From Bacillota bacterium (GTDB lineage Bacteria; Bacillota; Clostridia; Clostridiales; Clostridiaceae): a DNA stretch of 64,000 nt. The translations under genes were made by a program, and so were the position numbers. Under the pieces are notes generated by a model. The model was not told where the DNA came from, did no database searches, and saw nothing but the letters and a program-made list of their open reading frames with translations. Location: positions 18,787 to 82,786 of the forward strand of contig JAEXLD010000014.1 of NCBI GenBank assembly GCA_023445445.1, read 5' to 3'. Numbering within the stretch: the stretch's first letter is position 1; each line of letters opens with the position of its first letter. Positions 63,957 through 64,000 of this stretch are shown in pieces.

Positions 63957-64000
63957 AAACAGTCACCTCTAAAAATAATAATATCATATAAGTTATAAAA

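Overview
The window is very AT-rich DNA with dense Shine-Dalgarno sequences, many strong U-tailed terminators, a T-box leader, AgrA/AgrC-type regulators and CsxC-like exosporium proteins. This points to a spore-forming Firmicute of Clostridium sensu stricto. No tRNA, rRNA, CRISPR array, transposase or integrase was recognised.

Bases 1-21,900 are a defence island. It opens with a kinase-helicase plus phospholipase-D-like pair (1-4807) whose layout matches type I Mokosh. Next comes a Sau3AI-family GATC restriction enzyme (5222-6649), a PUA-like/NucS-like nuclease (6673-7794) and the matching cytosine-C5 methyltransferase (7961-9196). A compact operon follows (9680-16224): a protein with two RNA-polymerase alpha-CTD-like domains and a sigma region-4-like HTH, a ParB-like protein, and a PLD-SNF2 helicase fusion. 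I do not recognise this trio as a named system, and it is the best candidate here for something undescribed. An McrB/McrC (LlaJI)-type pair (16372-20560) closes the cargo. The block from about 5035 to 20598 is bracketed by what look like the first codons (4981-5034) and the last ~125 codons (20598-20975) of one DUF3427-type helicase gene, so the island seems to have replaced the body of that gene. The 3' tail and terminator of the gene occur a second time at 21772-21895, after a small membrane-protein gene, a possible small RNA and a truncated ORF.

Bases 21,900-32,500 hold an Arr-type rifamycin ADP-ribosyltransferase, a Nudix hydrolase, an unknown membrane protein, a DEDDh exonuclease, a lipoprotein, an AgrA/AgrC-like two-component pair without AgrB/AgrD, and a large Reg_prop/Y_Y_Y histidine kinase. 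A paralogue of that kinase lies at 40184-43423. Between the two kinases are an xpaC-telA pair, two CsxC-like genes and a MerR regulator. The MerR gene precedes a textbook 19-bp-spacer promoter that drives an FMN/flavoprotein reductase lipoprotein.

Bases 43,500-64,000 look like ordinary chromosome: a metallo-beta-lactamase-fold lipoprotein, an AraC regulator, T-box-controlled asnB, an XRE-AbrB regulator, an MGT-type glycosyltransferase, a C-C lyase plus PRTase/TRSP pair of the type found with ter stress genes, a nitroreductase behind a Fur-like operator, an OPT transporter, transketolase, an esterase, two HAD phosphatases, an SLC13/ArsB-like transporter and a Nudix protein with an altered Nudix box. 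Family names rest on motifs read by eye and on memory of the families; no database search was run.
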